Source: Priapulus caudatus (lineage: Eukaryota > Priapulida > Priapulimorpha > Priapulimorphida > Priapulidae). Taken from it: a stretch of 64,000 nt of DNA. The notes below the pieces were generated by a model, which did no database searches, was not told the origin of the DNA, and saw nothing but the letters and a program-made list of their open reading frames with translations. Position numbers and translations under genes: made by a program. Each line of letters opens with the position of its first letter. The stretch's first letter is position 1. The stretch lies in assembly GCF_000485595.1 (NCBI RefSeq), contig NW_014577084.1:431149-495148 (forward strand), written 5' to 3'. Below, piece by piece: positions 22,666 through 37,000 of the stretch.

Positions 22666-24910
22666 ACACACGCGGAACAACCTGCATGGACTGATATGAA
22701 TCATCAACTCTAATTTGATCACGACTCATAATTTTAGTATCCTTGCGTGATTATTGTTTTCTTGTTTTAGTACCTGCGTTTTCTTTACGAATACGTCAGT
22801 GTCCCTCATAAGTTGATATGATTTTTTTATGTCCAATGCTCCATTGTACAATGTTATACCATAGTGACCGCGATTGACTGCTTGTGATATGCCTATGAAG
22901 GCTTTGACTGGGGGGGGGGCAAATGCCCCCATGCCCCCTCCTTGGTGCCGCAACTGAGCATCTCGCCTCTCGGCCAATCTTACGCACTTAAAAAATACAG
23001 GGGCTTGTCCGAAAGATATGCGCATGGTAGTGTAATGGCCCTAGGGGTGGCCGACTACGGTTCGACAGACGTTGTTTCGTAACGCGTGTCCTAGTTGTGG
23101 GATTCAGTGTTCGCTCCCGCCGGTATAACAGGCAGGACGGTGATGTCGCGTAGCAGATAACAGGTAGCACCAATCGAACAGAACACAGTGAGATTCGGTT
23201 AACTGTACGGTTATAGCTTTATTAATTTGTTTCCTACTAGTTCACAAATAATTCCTCTGCGCTCGTATGTGCCGCAGATCCTATCACCACTAGATTAATA
23301 TTGACGAAGTAACACGTCGCCGGTTTCGTCTTCCTCTCTCACGTTCGTCCTCTCCTCGCGTAGACCTAGGCAGTCTCCAAGGTGTCTCCCTCTCCTTCAC
23401 GCCTGGCTCTACCTAACCGGAATCCCGTTCTTCTCCGTCCTCGTTTTATTCCCCTCTCCCGTTCGTCTCCGGTTTTCACCTACCTGAAAACCTGAGCCTC
23501 TAGCCCCTCTCTCGACAACGCTTCTGCTCCCTCTCTCTACTTCTTCCTCCGTCTCCTTCTTCCTCCTCCTTCTCCTTCCTCCTCTTCCTTTTTCGTCCTC
23601 CTACCTGTACCTGAAAAACAACTCTCTCTTCCTCTTTCTCTTCGCCCTCTTCTTCTTCTTCTTCTTCTTCTTCTTCTTCTTCCTACCTAGACCTGAAAAA
23701 TAACGCTCTCTTCCTCTTTCTCTTCGTCCTCTTCTTCTTCTTCTTCTTATTCCTACCTAGACCTGAAAAGTAGCACTCTCTTCCTATTTCTATTCGTCCT
23801 CTGCTTCCTCTTCTTCTTCTTCCTACCTAGACCTGAAAAATAACACTCTCCCGCTCTGCGATTCGGCGCGCCTTATATAGACTCTATATACTTAGCCGGC
23901 CCGCAGATTTCGTTCGCTGGTGCAATCACTGTGGTGCAATCGTTTCCCCCGATGACGCAACCCGTGTCTGGTACCGTACGATGGTTACATCATCTTATGC
24001 AACTCGTTTCTGAGTAAATATTCCTCTCTTCGACAACTTAGACTATTAATTCTATTCAAATCCCCTCATATATTATGCTGACTAATAATACCTAACCGCG
24101 CAGATTATTATATCCTATTTATCTCGTTATCGCTTAAACACTCCTTGTTTTTCCCCCGACAGGCAGCAGCAGCAGCAGTGATAGCATGATCCAAGATGGT
24201 TGCGCCCATGGACGTGCGTGTTGACATATATTTTTGTGCGGTCCATATCTTATCCTCTCTTTAGTCAATATATATAGTTATTCCCTCTATACTGTGAGTT
24301 CAATCTATCCATCCTGATCTAGCCTACTGCTCCTGTGAGTCACACACCCCCGAAATCTCCACAGTATCCGATCTCAGAATTTAATTTCAGCCGCAGCATC
24401 CCAACGAAATAAAAAATAAGTTCTGGTAACCCCAGTATATAACCCAGTATATATAACCCCAAAAATAAATAAAATAAATAATGAAACGATCGAAGATACA
24501 GTTCACAGAAACAATTACAAATTGCAAAAACACAGTCTCCCACATTTCTTCAGCTTAATCCTATCTTACATGTAATCATAGATATATATATAAACGTTTG
24601 ACATACAAGATTTATATATCTATATGATTTAGTTATTGAAAATGTTGCCCCCCCCCCGGAATTTGCTTAGACTACGACCCTGTACTTTCCAGATGCAGAT
24701 GCTGAATAGGGTGAATACTATAACAACCAATCAGGAGTGAACATTATTCACTCATGAACCAGAATTTATACAGAATTCATACATAATTCATACAGAACAA
24801 CCAAATTATACAGCTAGAGAGTGGCAAGCGCTGAATCAGCATGCTGTTACACTAGTGTTTGAACCTTCGAAGTTTACCGCCTTGCTACCACAGCGCGCGC
24901 GAATGAAAAA
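22666..24910. other. Gene-poor spacer with C/T-rich tract and minisatellite
   Basis: A GGGGGGGGG...CCCCC foldback lies near 22910-22940. 23330-23850 is strongly C/T-rich. From about 23599 a 70-80-bp unit starting CCTACCTAGACCTGAAAA recurs at 23601, 23683, 23752 and 23823, with TTC runs between. (CAG)5 sits at 24165 and a C-run at 24648. I saw no exon. Confidence 0.6.
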
Positions 24911-24918
24911 TGACGTCA
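24911..24918. promoter_or_regulatory. Perfect CRE palindrome upstream of TTC6-like ATG
   Basis: TGACGTCA, the consensus CREB/ATF site, lies about 150 bp before the ATG at 25069 and next to a GCGCGCGC patch (24893-24900). Position suits a promoter element; function is inferred. Confidence 0.35.
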
Positions 24919-25068
24919 CCGGATGTTTGACCGGATCCCAAGGTGGTGAAAGTTTGTTGACATTAGTTTCCACGTGCGAAGATGAAAGCCGTTTCAATTT
25001 TAGTTTGGAGGCGTTATCATTATTTGTGCTAATTAATTAGAATATTGTATTTATCATTCATAGTTATC

Positions 25069-28000
25069 ATGAGGCAATCTAGAGCTATAAACAAACGCAT
25101 ACAGGTGCAAAAGCCTGCAATTTTGACATCACTTGGTACAGCTCAACGAGTAAGATTTTCTGTTCGAGACAGAAAGCCGATAACAACACCGATGGCGATG
25201 GCGATGAGTTGTGAGGGCACGACAGGTAATTTGGTCACACGGTGTGCTTACTAGGTTAACACGTCCAAATATAATGTATTCATATAATGTGTGTACAAAT
25301 ATATGCACTTGGTCAAGTTGATTATGCCAGGAGTACGGATCGCTAATCAGAACTGTCAAGTAATTAAACTAATTTGAAAACGCTTGGAAATCATTGCTGT
25401 CTGAGCAATTAAATCTGTCTGAGGAAAATACTTTTATGCACAAGATGGTTGCATAGAACACTAGCTACTTTGATTAGATACATTGATGGAGTTCGGGGAA
25501 AAACAGCAATAAAAATAATGATTGAACACTGCAATTATCATCATTGTGTGTGCAGTAATGCTCATAGCTATAGGGTCTATGTCCCTCAGGGTACTGCTGG
25601 AACGTACCCTGGGTACGGTCCGGTATACCGGAACGTACCCTGGTCACTATTTGATATGGTTAGGGTTAGGGTTCGGGTTAGGTAGTAGGCGTAGGCGACT
25701 CCCTAGACTCGTTAGTGGAGTAGGCGAGGTACGGTCCGGCATATTAGATAGTACCAGGGTACGTTCCGGCAGTACCCCGGGGGACATAGACCCTCTCAGC
25801 TGCAGTAATAGTACGTGTTTGTTTAAATAAGTGTTGCATGAGAATGGGGACAGTTAAAAATGTTCCAAGTGCTCAAGCGTATATAAATGCAGATGCAGAT
25901 CAATATACAGATGTAGATGCATATATGTAGACTGATACAGGTGCAGAGAATGAAGTGCATGTTCGAACCTATGCGCACACTCAACGGACACACGGTCAGC
26001 CAACAACAGATAAAAGTCAACAAGGGCAATTATACCATAATAATTGCGGATCACTTTAGGACAACAGTGCCACAAACAACAAGCTAACTTTAACTATAAC
26101 AACAGTCAGAAAAAAGCAATAGCAGCTGAAAATACATATATATATAAAGCAATTTCGCAATGCACATACTTGTAAATGTAAATATATACGCTTACACATG
26201 ATATACCTGTATTACGCATCTAAAATGTAAATAAAGGGAATTTTGCTTTACCAATTCTTACCAATCCTGTCTATCAGTGAAAAACATGAGAAAATTGTAA
26301 TAGATTGAAATTAATATCCTTACTCATCAATCTTTTATTTCAGGTCAACCGCCATATTTAGCTGCAAGGAAAAGTCCACTTCCCCAGTCTACTGTGAAAA
26401 TTCTAGAAAGTGAAGAAGAAGCTGGGATTAAAAATATATCTCAAACAAGTGATATTGACATAGTGCCTGAAACAGAGGCAAATTATGTCAAATCAATGAA
26501 AGAGTTGATGGAGGAGGCTCAATTCCTGGCAGCTGCATTGGACCAGAGTGGTGTGTGAGTCTATCAATTGTCACTACTTCTATACGAGATAGAATCTAAA
26601 TTGACATATATGCAGTTACTTCTGTCAGTCATTCCACATATCTATTGTGTATATGCTGATATTAGCCCAGAATTATGGAAGATGGAATAAGTTGCTTATG
26701 TTAGATGTGTGGACTATGTGATAACGTATTCGGAAACCATAAGCTATTTAAAGGTACGTACGTTATATATACATGCACAGTTTTATATTCTTTCCTTATA
26801 AAACATAATTACTTTGTAGTGGTGTTACCACTGGATTCTACACCTATTTCCTGTACATCAACACATGGGACAGTCCTGACTAGTGATGAGGCAAGGGTAG
26901 CTGATAGCATTCACACATGTGTAAAACCACATGAGCAGGCACTTGAAATCTGCTTTGAAAAGAAAGAGATTTCCCATGAACCCAGCACACAAGACAAATT
27001 TTACTTTTCTTCAGAGGAAGAACTTTGCATCCTGGAAGGTGATGAAAGTTTATTATTTTTGCTGTTGTGATCTGTTCGATATTGTGAATAAATTATTATT
27101 ATTATATAACGTATTATATCATATGCACATCAACTAGTGCGTGTTTAGCATGGGTGCAACAAGTGCAAGTGATTGGGCAGGGAGGATGTAAAGGATTAGC
27201 TGAAATGTTCACCTATTCCATGGAAAGCGAAGGAAACATATCCACCCCTTCTTGCCTCATAAATCAGACCTTGTGGTAGTGGGTGTTGTACAGTTTAGAA
27301 TCAAAATTGATCAAATTTTAACAACACACATTTATATACATTTCAAAAAGCCGAGGAAAATTCGGAAGAAAGAGAAAAACTTGAGGTCATTGGATGCAGG
27401 AAGCATTATTGTGGAAGGAAGAAAGTGAACACAGAAAAATTAACTGAAAGGTATGGATGAGCAATCTTTCAACAACTACAATTCAGAGTTATACAAGTAT
27501 TCACAGGGTTATTCCTAAAATGTAGTACTGCATCATTACCATTGTAGCGTGAGAGTGTCAACCATTTATAATAATACAACAGATATTACAACTTGGGTGC
27601 TTTTTCAGTGCTGCTCATGATATCGTTGATACAGAGCATATTTCATTAGCTAGGAAGCAAATTCATTACTTCTGCACACTGCCTGACACAGTCTCCCAGC
27701 TGCCTAGTTCCTTGCAGACACTTCTGAAGGAAATTGGGTTATATGGATGGCAAAGAGGAAAACAAGTTGGAAACAATTTGGTTGGTATATAGAAATGGTA
27801 TTGTGCAGCATGTATTTGTATTTATCAACAATTATTACTTGTAACATGAGAGTTTCTATATTATATCCAGTTGGTTCAACTTTTATTAAGCACTAAATGA
27901 CACCAGTAGGTTTGATAGTAATACTCTAGATCTGGTTGTGTGTTTGATTTGTTATCATATAGTGTATTGAAATTTTGCACGTTTCTGAGTAAAGAGTAAT

Positions 28001-31000
28001 GTGAGATATTTGCATGAGAGAGGAGCTATAATAAGAATAATACAATATATAAATCAATTGTATAATTTGTATTCCTTTAGTGCAACAGTGCAATGCTTAC
28101 AATAGAGGTTTAGGGTTGTAAACTAAAAAAAACATTTTAATTATAATGTATCTAGTGATCCCATCAATGGGAATGACACTATCAAGAGCTAATAAACCCA
28201 TAGTATACACCTAGTATAATACCTAGGTATTATTAGCTCTTAGCGCTATGCTATAGATAGCTGATGCTCAGTGTCTTAATCTTTACTTTAATCTATTGTC
28301 CTGTACGTGTAACTGTTATCACTTTTCGCTCCCTGAGTGGTGTGTTGAATCGTTCATCGATTTGTTTAAAGGATTTACTGACTAAAGTAGAAAACCAAAA
28401 GCTGAACAGTTCTTCTACTACAAACGTGGAGGGAGAACCGATCGCTGTTCCTATGCACCTGTGGTGGGCCCCAGCACCTCCCAAACTCTGTCTGCTACCA
28501 TCATATGTCGAGGTGAGTCTCAATAAAACATGGTTATGCTGTTTAAGGATACTCTCCACGTTGTGCACGGGTATTGCTCTAGTGAAGATTAAACGTTTAT
28601 TGGCGAATGAATCGAATCAATCACTTGTTTTATTTATAGAGGATCGAGATATATCTCTATGCTCAAGCCAAAAACTTTCATGAAATTTCCAGCACCTAAT
28701 TATGTTACCACACAAATTTTGAATTTTTATGTAAAAATGGTATTTTGGATATTTCTCAACTACCAGAAAGAGTGAGGATACAGAATTTTTGCCACATGTT
28801 AAGCACAATATGGACCAAAATAGCGCGTCAGGATTTTTCTTTAATTTTCTTGTTTACTGAGAAACCTCGAAAAAACTGCTTGAAAATCAAGTTGTGTGTT
28901 AAAATAGAAAATTTTAGCGAATAAAGAGGCATAACTAATAAAGTACGGCACTTAATAACAATCCCTGACGTGCTTTTTTACCACAATATGTTACCATTAA
29001 AACGAGTGTAAAATTAAATTAATCCGAGTTGTAATCACAGAGAAATATNNNNNNNNNNNNNNNNNNNNNNNNNNNNNNNNNNNNNNNNNNNNNNNNNNNN
29101 NNNNNNNNNNNNNNNNNNNNNNNNNNNNNNNNNNNNNNNNNNNNNNNNNNNNNNNNNNNNNNNNNNNNNNNNNNNNNNNNNNNNNNNNNNNNNNNNNNNN
29201 NNNNNNNNNNNNNNNNNNNNNNNNNNNNNNNNNNNNNNNNNNNNNNNNNNNNNNNNNNNNNNNNNNNNNNNNNNNNNNNNNNNNNNNNNNNNNNNNNNNN
29301 NNNNNNNNNNNNNNNNNNNNNNNNNNNNNNNNNNNNNNNNNNNNNNNNNNNNNNNNNNNNNNNNNNNNNNNNNNNNNNNNNNNNNNNNNNNNNNNNNNNN
29401 NNNNNNNNNNNNNNNNNNNNNNNNNNNNNNNNNNNNNNNNNNNNNNNNNNNNNNNNNNNNNNNNNNNNNNNNNNNNNNNNNNNNNNNNNNNNNNNNNNNN
29501 NNNNNNNNNNNNNNNNNNNNNNNNNNNNNNNNNNNNNNNNNNNNNNNNNNNNNNNNNNNNNNNNNNNNNNNNNNNNNNNNNNNNNNNNNNNNNNNNNNNN
29601 NNNNNNNNNNNNNNNNNNNNNNNNNNNNNNNNNNNNNNNNNNNNNNNNNNNNNNNNNNNNNNNNNNNNNNNNNNNNNNNNNNNNNNNNNNNNNNNNNNNN
29701 NNNNNNNNNNNNNNNNNNNNNNNNNNNNNNNNNNNNNNNNNNNNNNNNNNNNNNNNNNNNNNNNNNNNNNNNNNNNNNNNNNNNNNNNNNNNNNNNNNNN
29801 NNNNNNNNNNNNNNNNNNNNNNNNNNNNNNNNNNNNNNNNNNNNNNNNNNNNNNNNNNNNNNNNNNNTTCACGCGAGATATAGCTTTTTTTAAGAAATGA
29901 CGGCGGCCATTTTGAATTCAAGATAGTGCCCGAAAACGCCTTGGATCACATGCATCACGTTGTTGTATGAAATAGTAACCCAAATTACGTCTGTCAGTAA
30001 ATTTTCAAGTCTGTACGAAGATTATTAACGCGAGATATAGCTATTTTTTAAGAAATGACGCGGCGCCATTTTTAAATTCAAGATGGCGGCCGAAAACGCC
30101 TTGGATCACATGCATCACGTTGTTGCTATGAAATAGTAACCCAAATTACGGTCTGTCAGTAAATTTCAAGGTCTGTACGAGATTATTTAACGAGATATAG
30201 CTATTTTTTAAGAAATAACGGCGGCCATTTTTGAATTCAAGATGGCGGCCGAAGTTGTAGGTGGATCGCGTGTGTCCTCTTTTAAAATGAAAGAGCATAC
30301 AAAAGTATGCAAGTGTACCAATTTTCACACTTTTTTCACAATCTTGAACAAGGAAGTTTAGATGATACTTCTGGACCTATATCCTGGACGGTACTATTAG
30401 TAAGCCGGATTGTTTATAATTGGATCCCAACGAACATTCTTTTGAGAAGGTTCCTGATACCATCCCTGTGCATTCCACTGTTTCGGCGTGTATGTGAACA
30501 CATTTGGGGCTAACAGGGTTTACTAGAATCCCACCACTCCACCACAGAGTCACCGCAGTAGAGGTTAGATGAGCGCTGTCGCTCTGCGGCACTTGTTACT
30601 TATGAATATCGTGGTTGTATCATGTCTTTGACGTCATAATGACGTCAGCCGCTGCTTACTACACATGTACGTGGGCAAGCAAAAACGCTCTGACGGTTCA
30701 CATGTACCGTTATATGGAGACATGAGCATGTACACAGGTGGCACATAGTGTTAGCCATCGAATAAAGTTGAAAACGAAAAATCGATGAAATTTCATGCAC
30801 AACGTGGAGAGTATCCTTAACAACGGTTTTTCTGTTGACTTCTGTTGCATGCAATTTGCGTTATAAATAATGTTGGTCAAGCAGTGTAAATCTCACTTAG
30901 CAGTGAAATTGGTTGGTTTATGTTTTTGTGACATTTGTAATAACATGACCTGTGTAAATTGTTTCATGGTGGGGAAGTACATTTTTTGTAAATATTTTTA

Positions 31001-34000
31001 ATAATCGTTCATGATCTACACTGTTATTCCATCTATATGAAACCAACTAGCTAGCTATTACCATCACGACTGGGTTCCTCTGCAGGCTTGCTTGTTTCCG
31101 AACCTCATACCAGCTGATCCTAACCTGTATGAGGAATCTGTAATCAGTCAAGGTGAAAGTAACTGTGAGGGAGAAGATGAGCTCAGACTTAGAGAGCAGT
31201 AAGTAACAGTTACTGTTTCAAACCTGTTGTTCTCATTCTCATTTGCATACATCTCTGCATGTCAAGTCTGCATACAATCTTTTCCTATTTTCTTGTTAGG
31301 GTGGTGACTCGTTTTAATCTTACCTGTTTAAATACATCTGTTTTACTACAACTTTTTTTATACTGCACCTTTCCCTATTCCCATGTCTCATTGTATGTGG
31401 AAGTTCTGATGTAAAGTTATCCTAAATTTTAAAGTCGGGGAGCCACTGCTTCAATTAATTATATTGAAGACGTGTTATATTCCCAGGTTGGTGTTCAGAA
31501 AGCAGCCATCACTAGACACGCTTTTCCACCGGCCTGTTAACTCTCCTACATCTACATCTGCGGAGTCAGCCCCTGAGCTTTGTCCAACTGAAGCAGATCC
31601 TGGTTTCATTAATTGGAGTGAAGATCAATTGTACGAAGCATGTGAAAATGAATTAGTGGTAAGCTAAGCACTAACTGCGATCCTATGTCACTATTGTCTG
31701 TTAAAATATGTTAATTTAATATGTGTATGGTGGTGTAAAATTACCTTGCCTGTTTTGTGGTTATGCTCTCATGTTGTACTAGGTAAAAGAGACGAGTCAT
31801 CCAGATAGTAGTTACGTCACGACTCGGAGACAAGAAGACATTGATAGGTTTTTGGCGCACATTCCAAGCGTTCTACAAAGGTATCATTTATACATTGTCA
31901 CTAACAGGACATGGGACCTGGAAATTTTATGTTTTAAAATCTCCTGATAAGGCAAATTTGTATGGTGGGTAGCAGGAAATTTCCTGTTTATCCGTAACTT
32001 ATGCCACAATTAAGCTGCTGACGCGCATATAATGACTATATGAAACGTTTTAAAATGCCACTATTTTATTAGACCTTTACTTAGATATTCATAGCAAGTG
32101 TCAAATGCCGCTAGTAATGTTTGTTCTATTATGCTAATATATTCTTTTAAAACTGATGTAGTTTCAACAAATCAAAATTTTTCTCAGGTCACAGTCACAG
32201 GATTTGCAAGAGAGATATGTACTTCCAACCTTACAGAGGGCAAAGAGTATTCCTGATTCACTGGACTTTGATGAGTATGCCTTTGTAGTCGGAAATCGAA
32301 TGTGAGTCAATCGGAAGTACATAGGAATGATAACATGTAAACATTGTTTTTCATGTGGTGTGCATCAGTCAGCCTCAGTACTTGCTTAATTAGCATTTGC
32401 AGTTCAACAGTTTATCTTGCATGATAAAGCATGTGTCTCATAACAGTAATAATAATTTTCTCATCTGGAAGGCCATTAATTATGAGCTGTTACTTCTTGT
32501 ATAATGTTAAACAGGATGGCAGAGAATGACAGAGAGTGGGTGAGAGATATATGGAACCAATGGTTTGATGAGGTATTTCCACTGCCAGAGAGTGAAAGTA
32601 GTGCCATCGAGATTGAGGGATGTCCGAAGTTGCTAGTGCAGACCAATGCTGATGATAGCAGGCAGACAGTACTACTTTCTAATGCTGATAAAGAAGGCCA
32701 GTTGACAGTGGTATGGAAACTCTAGCGTGTACTTGTGTACGTGTGCGCATGTGTGCATGTGTGCATGCATGTTTGCATATTTTTGTGCCTGCGTGCATGC
32801 GTGTATAAAGTTGTTCATGCTTTTGCGTAAGTGCGTGAGCATGCTAGTTTATGAACTGTAAGGTATACTAAGAGTACTTAAATATACTAAAAATCTATGT
32901 AGCAGTAGAATGAAACATTCATTATAGAAGAAACATTAGGTATACGTAACGTCATTAAATTTGCTTCTTTTATCTGTTTAAAATCTTATTATATGAAATT
33001 TATTATTACAGATCTAATTATTTGTTGTGCCACACTCTTTTATTGCAGAAGGTGCAAGAAGAGCTGAACGAATTAAGCAGCAAAATTGATTCTAGTGAGG
33101 GCCTTGTTGCCATTCATCTTTGCCGACGTGGAGCTATCTATCTGAAATTGAATCAACTGGAAATGGCTTATCAAGACATAACTAAGTACTGCTGGATTTT
33201 TAGTCATATCACAGTTGCCATATGCACGTACATTCTGTGTCAAAAATGCATTTTCAAGGCAAATCATTAATTGAATATTTAGTAAGCCAGACGAGTACGT
33301 GGCACTTTCTTTAGTATGCATGAAATGTGTTATAATTGAAATTTCACCATTAGTCAGCATTAAGTAACTAGAGTATCTTAGATATGTAGGCTATTAAGGT
33401 ATTGCTCATCTAATTATTTTATTTTTAATGGTATGTAGATCTCTTAAACTAGAGCCACAGTTGATGGATGGTTATTGGCACCGACACAATCTTTTGCTGA
33501 AGCAGAAAAAACCTAAAGCTGCCATTGAAGATCTAAACAAAATCATATCTGGAACTAGCCAACCCATCAAAGCTTACAAATCTAGGTAAAATTAAGCACT
33601 AAATATGTTTTAGTGACGTGAAGTATTATGAAACCATTCAGTTTAAATTGCTGTCTTCTTATGGTTTAAATGTTAAAAGTATAGTCATGTCAGTTTGTGC
33701 TAGGTAAAGTAAACAATATTCCAAATTGTTGCTCCATGTTTCTTCAATCTTATTGCACCCATGTATGTCTGTGTGTTTGCATGTGCATGGACATGTAATG
33801 TTTCGAGTCAGCTGAAATGTCTTGCTTAAAATTGTATCTGGAAATTACTAATCATGGCACATGAATGCCTAAGTAATGCCTGCTATATTACAAATTGCAG
33901 AGGTGATGTATACGAGAAAATTGGTGACATTTCGATGGCGATACTAAGTTATGACCAAGCTATTGCACTTAGCCCTACTGATTATGAAAGTCACCTCAGA

Positions 34001-37000
34001 AGAGCAGAACTCTACATATTAGTATGTTAATACCACTATATGTATTTATATCACTATCATGACACCAGCTTAAGCTAAACATCAGTGATATATGATTATA
34101 ATATTGTACTTCGTTCGATTAAAACTCATTTTAATCCTATATGAGACCTTTTCCAACTAAATATAAATACTCCCCTGCTGGTGAAAAAGGGAGATAACCT
34201 AGCTAGCACTGCACGTTTGAAACTGTTAGGTTGGTCCGTGAGAGTAACCTCTTAATTAAGTTGTATAACTCTGCTTCCAGAATGGACAACTGTCGTTGGC
34301 ACACGATGACTTGAAAACAGCCGTGAAACTCTCACCAGCAAGAACGGAGGCACGCATGAAGCAGGTGGAGCTTTATCTCAGTGATAGGTAATGCCATTTT
34401 CTTACTATGTGATAAAATTACAAAAATATACCAACTATGCTTATTCTTTCATTATAAGATAGCATATAGGTATAGTGAAACATTGTTATTTCATTACTAC
34501 AGGTGACAGTCACATTTTTAATATTCTTTATGAATATAAAAGTAAATACGTCAGTGATTTGTTTAATGTAGCTTTCATTCGGATGAGCATTAAGGAGTAA
34601 ACATTCATACACTGTATAAATAGTCGTCACTTTCTATTGAAATATACAATGATATATCATATAAGTAGCTAGCAATTTTAATGGGCTGTACTGTTGTATA
34701 GAGAGTTCGAAAGACGACCTTTAGTCTAATAAGCATTCCATGTAGGCAGTGGCAGTTGGCTGTCAGTGGTCTGACAGTAATTCTGGAGCGAGACCCCTAC
34801 AATACCAATGCTCTGCTGCTGAGAGGACAGGCACTGATACAACAGGAATCTTGGCAAATGGCTCTGCGAGATGTCTCTGCTGTGGTGCACCTCGATCCGT
34901 GTAGTAGTAAAGCATTTTACCATCGAGGCTGCTTACTTCGAAAGTTAGTACAATAGGCATTTATGTAAATCTATGAACTAAGCCATAGTTGGTATGACTG
35001 ATCTGATAGTTGTTATGTTACAGGTTTAATGTAATTATTAATTTTTGAAGTTGAACTTTCAGGGTTGATTCAAGGCGGGCCTTGCAAGATCTTAGCGTAT
35101 CCTTGCTACTGGATCCAGGACCTGATAATGTGATGGCATATTTTCACCGTGCAATCATCTATCATTCTATCAGCAAGTACAATGTTTTATCATTTCTCTT
35201 TGATCAATGTATGTAGTTCTAATACGTGAACATGCCGTACTGTTTTAATTTAAAGTATAATAAAACTATTAGTGACGGTTCCTTGTTTATCCTAATTTTT
35301 ATATGACTGTAAGATATGATATAAGAAAATGTTGGAAGATGCAGGAAATATACTATAATTTCAATGCATGTGTCTATAAAACATGGGACAGATTCTTTAT
35401 AGTTTCTCAAAGGACAGTATAGTGTCACATATGTATATTGATTAATGAAAATTTAATGCCTTAATTATTTGTGAAGACCTTTCCTGTCATGCTATAGCTT
35501 TTAGTTATTTTAATTCTACTCTGTGTTTATAATGTTGCAATGTTACTGAAGACTTGTTTGCAGCAGGTTATTTTTTATTGATTCTTAGCAAATTTTAGGA
35601 AGAAGATGTTGGAATCTTTCTGCATATGTGTTGTAGGTACGAGGCATCTATTCATGATTTCATACAGGCTGTTAACCTGGACCACTCACTTGTAGCAGCT
35701 CTAGTAAACATCGGCATCATCTACATGCTGAAAAAGAAAGACTGTTATAAGTATGAGTTTAATTACTATTTGTTTTTATATATGTATATATGATAACATA
35801 TCACTTGGTTTATCATCTATTCGACTTGCCTGTTGTTTTATGCATGTTCATGTTCATCGTAAATATTTGCATTTAGGGCACTAAAGTACTTCATGATGGC
35901 TGTCAGGGAAGACCCAACAAACATCAGAGCAAGATTATGCCGTGCGAAGGCTTACAGACTGATGAAGATGCACAGAAAGGCGTTGTCAGAAATCACACAG
36001 ATTATACACTTACGGCCTGATGTTCTGCAGTATTACATGTATAGGGTGGGCTATGATGAACAAATTGTTGCAAGTGTATCAACTTGAAGGAGAATATTTT
36101 GATCACACTATTTTGACCCCCAAGTTTATTGTAGGGTGGTGAACATTTTTTATTGATATGGGAAACATTCCATTGACTCATTATGTATATAATATATTGC
36201 ATTGCCATTAGGGTGACCTGCTATTTGAGTTGGGAGACCTAGAGCTGGCAAGATTCTGTATAGAACAAGCAGCAGAGCTCAACCTTGGTCTCCGCAACTC
36301 ACCCTCCCAGGAAGCAGTTGTGCAATCGTTCCTTGGAAACCATGCTAAAGTAAATATATAAATATATATTATAAGTAATTATAAGTAAGTTACAAGTAGA
36401 AATGTGTAAGTATAATATATCACTGTAGTTACGCAATTAGCCAAACGCCTATGTGCATGGCATCATTTATGTATTTTATTGTTATAGAACTTCATGTTAC
36501 TACTGCTTAGAACAAAACATCTAAATTCCAGTACATGTGTTGAAGTGATAAAGCCCATGTGGTATATTTCTTGCTTTTTTTTGTTATTACAGGCCAGTGA
36601 AGTGTTAAAAATGGCCTTGCAAAGACAGCCACAAGCACACCACTGGCTGCTCCTTGGTAATGCACAAATGAAGGCTGGAGATTTTGTGGAAGCAGTTGAG
36701 AGTCTGGAGCAGGCATTGCTCGTGCATGTATGGGTGACTGCTGATACCTTACATAATATCTGATAATATTGAGCTCTAATAAACACTGTGATGATAATTA
36801 ATGTAGAATTGGTCAAACCTCCCCCTTCACACATGTAATTTGTGGTATTAACACACATGGACCCCCATGAATAATATTGCTGGTTTTACTATGATTGCAG
36901 CATAAATTTCTGTAAGCCTTATAGCTGACGGAGGCTACGTTGATAACTGTTATTTAGTATCAATGCATGTGAATGCTTATATATAAGTATATGCAAGGTT

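Larger units (their letters stand above)
28543..30820. mobile_element. piggyBac-like non-autonomous element in TTC6 intron 7
   Basis: TTAA at 28543-28546 is followed by GGATACTCTCCACGTTGTGC. The exact reverse complement of that end precedes TTAA at 30817-30820, giving a 25-bp match including TTAA. TTAA target duplication and a GG-type start point to the piggyBac class. About 2.28 kb as assembled, but it contains a sequencing gap, and no transposase fragment is visible in the known part. The core is a satellite (separate entry). Confidence 0.7.

Noticed and set aside
28997-29921. Two ~300-codon ORFs
   Set aside because: They consist of N from the assembly gap.
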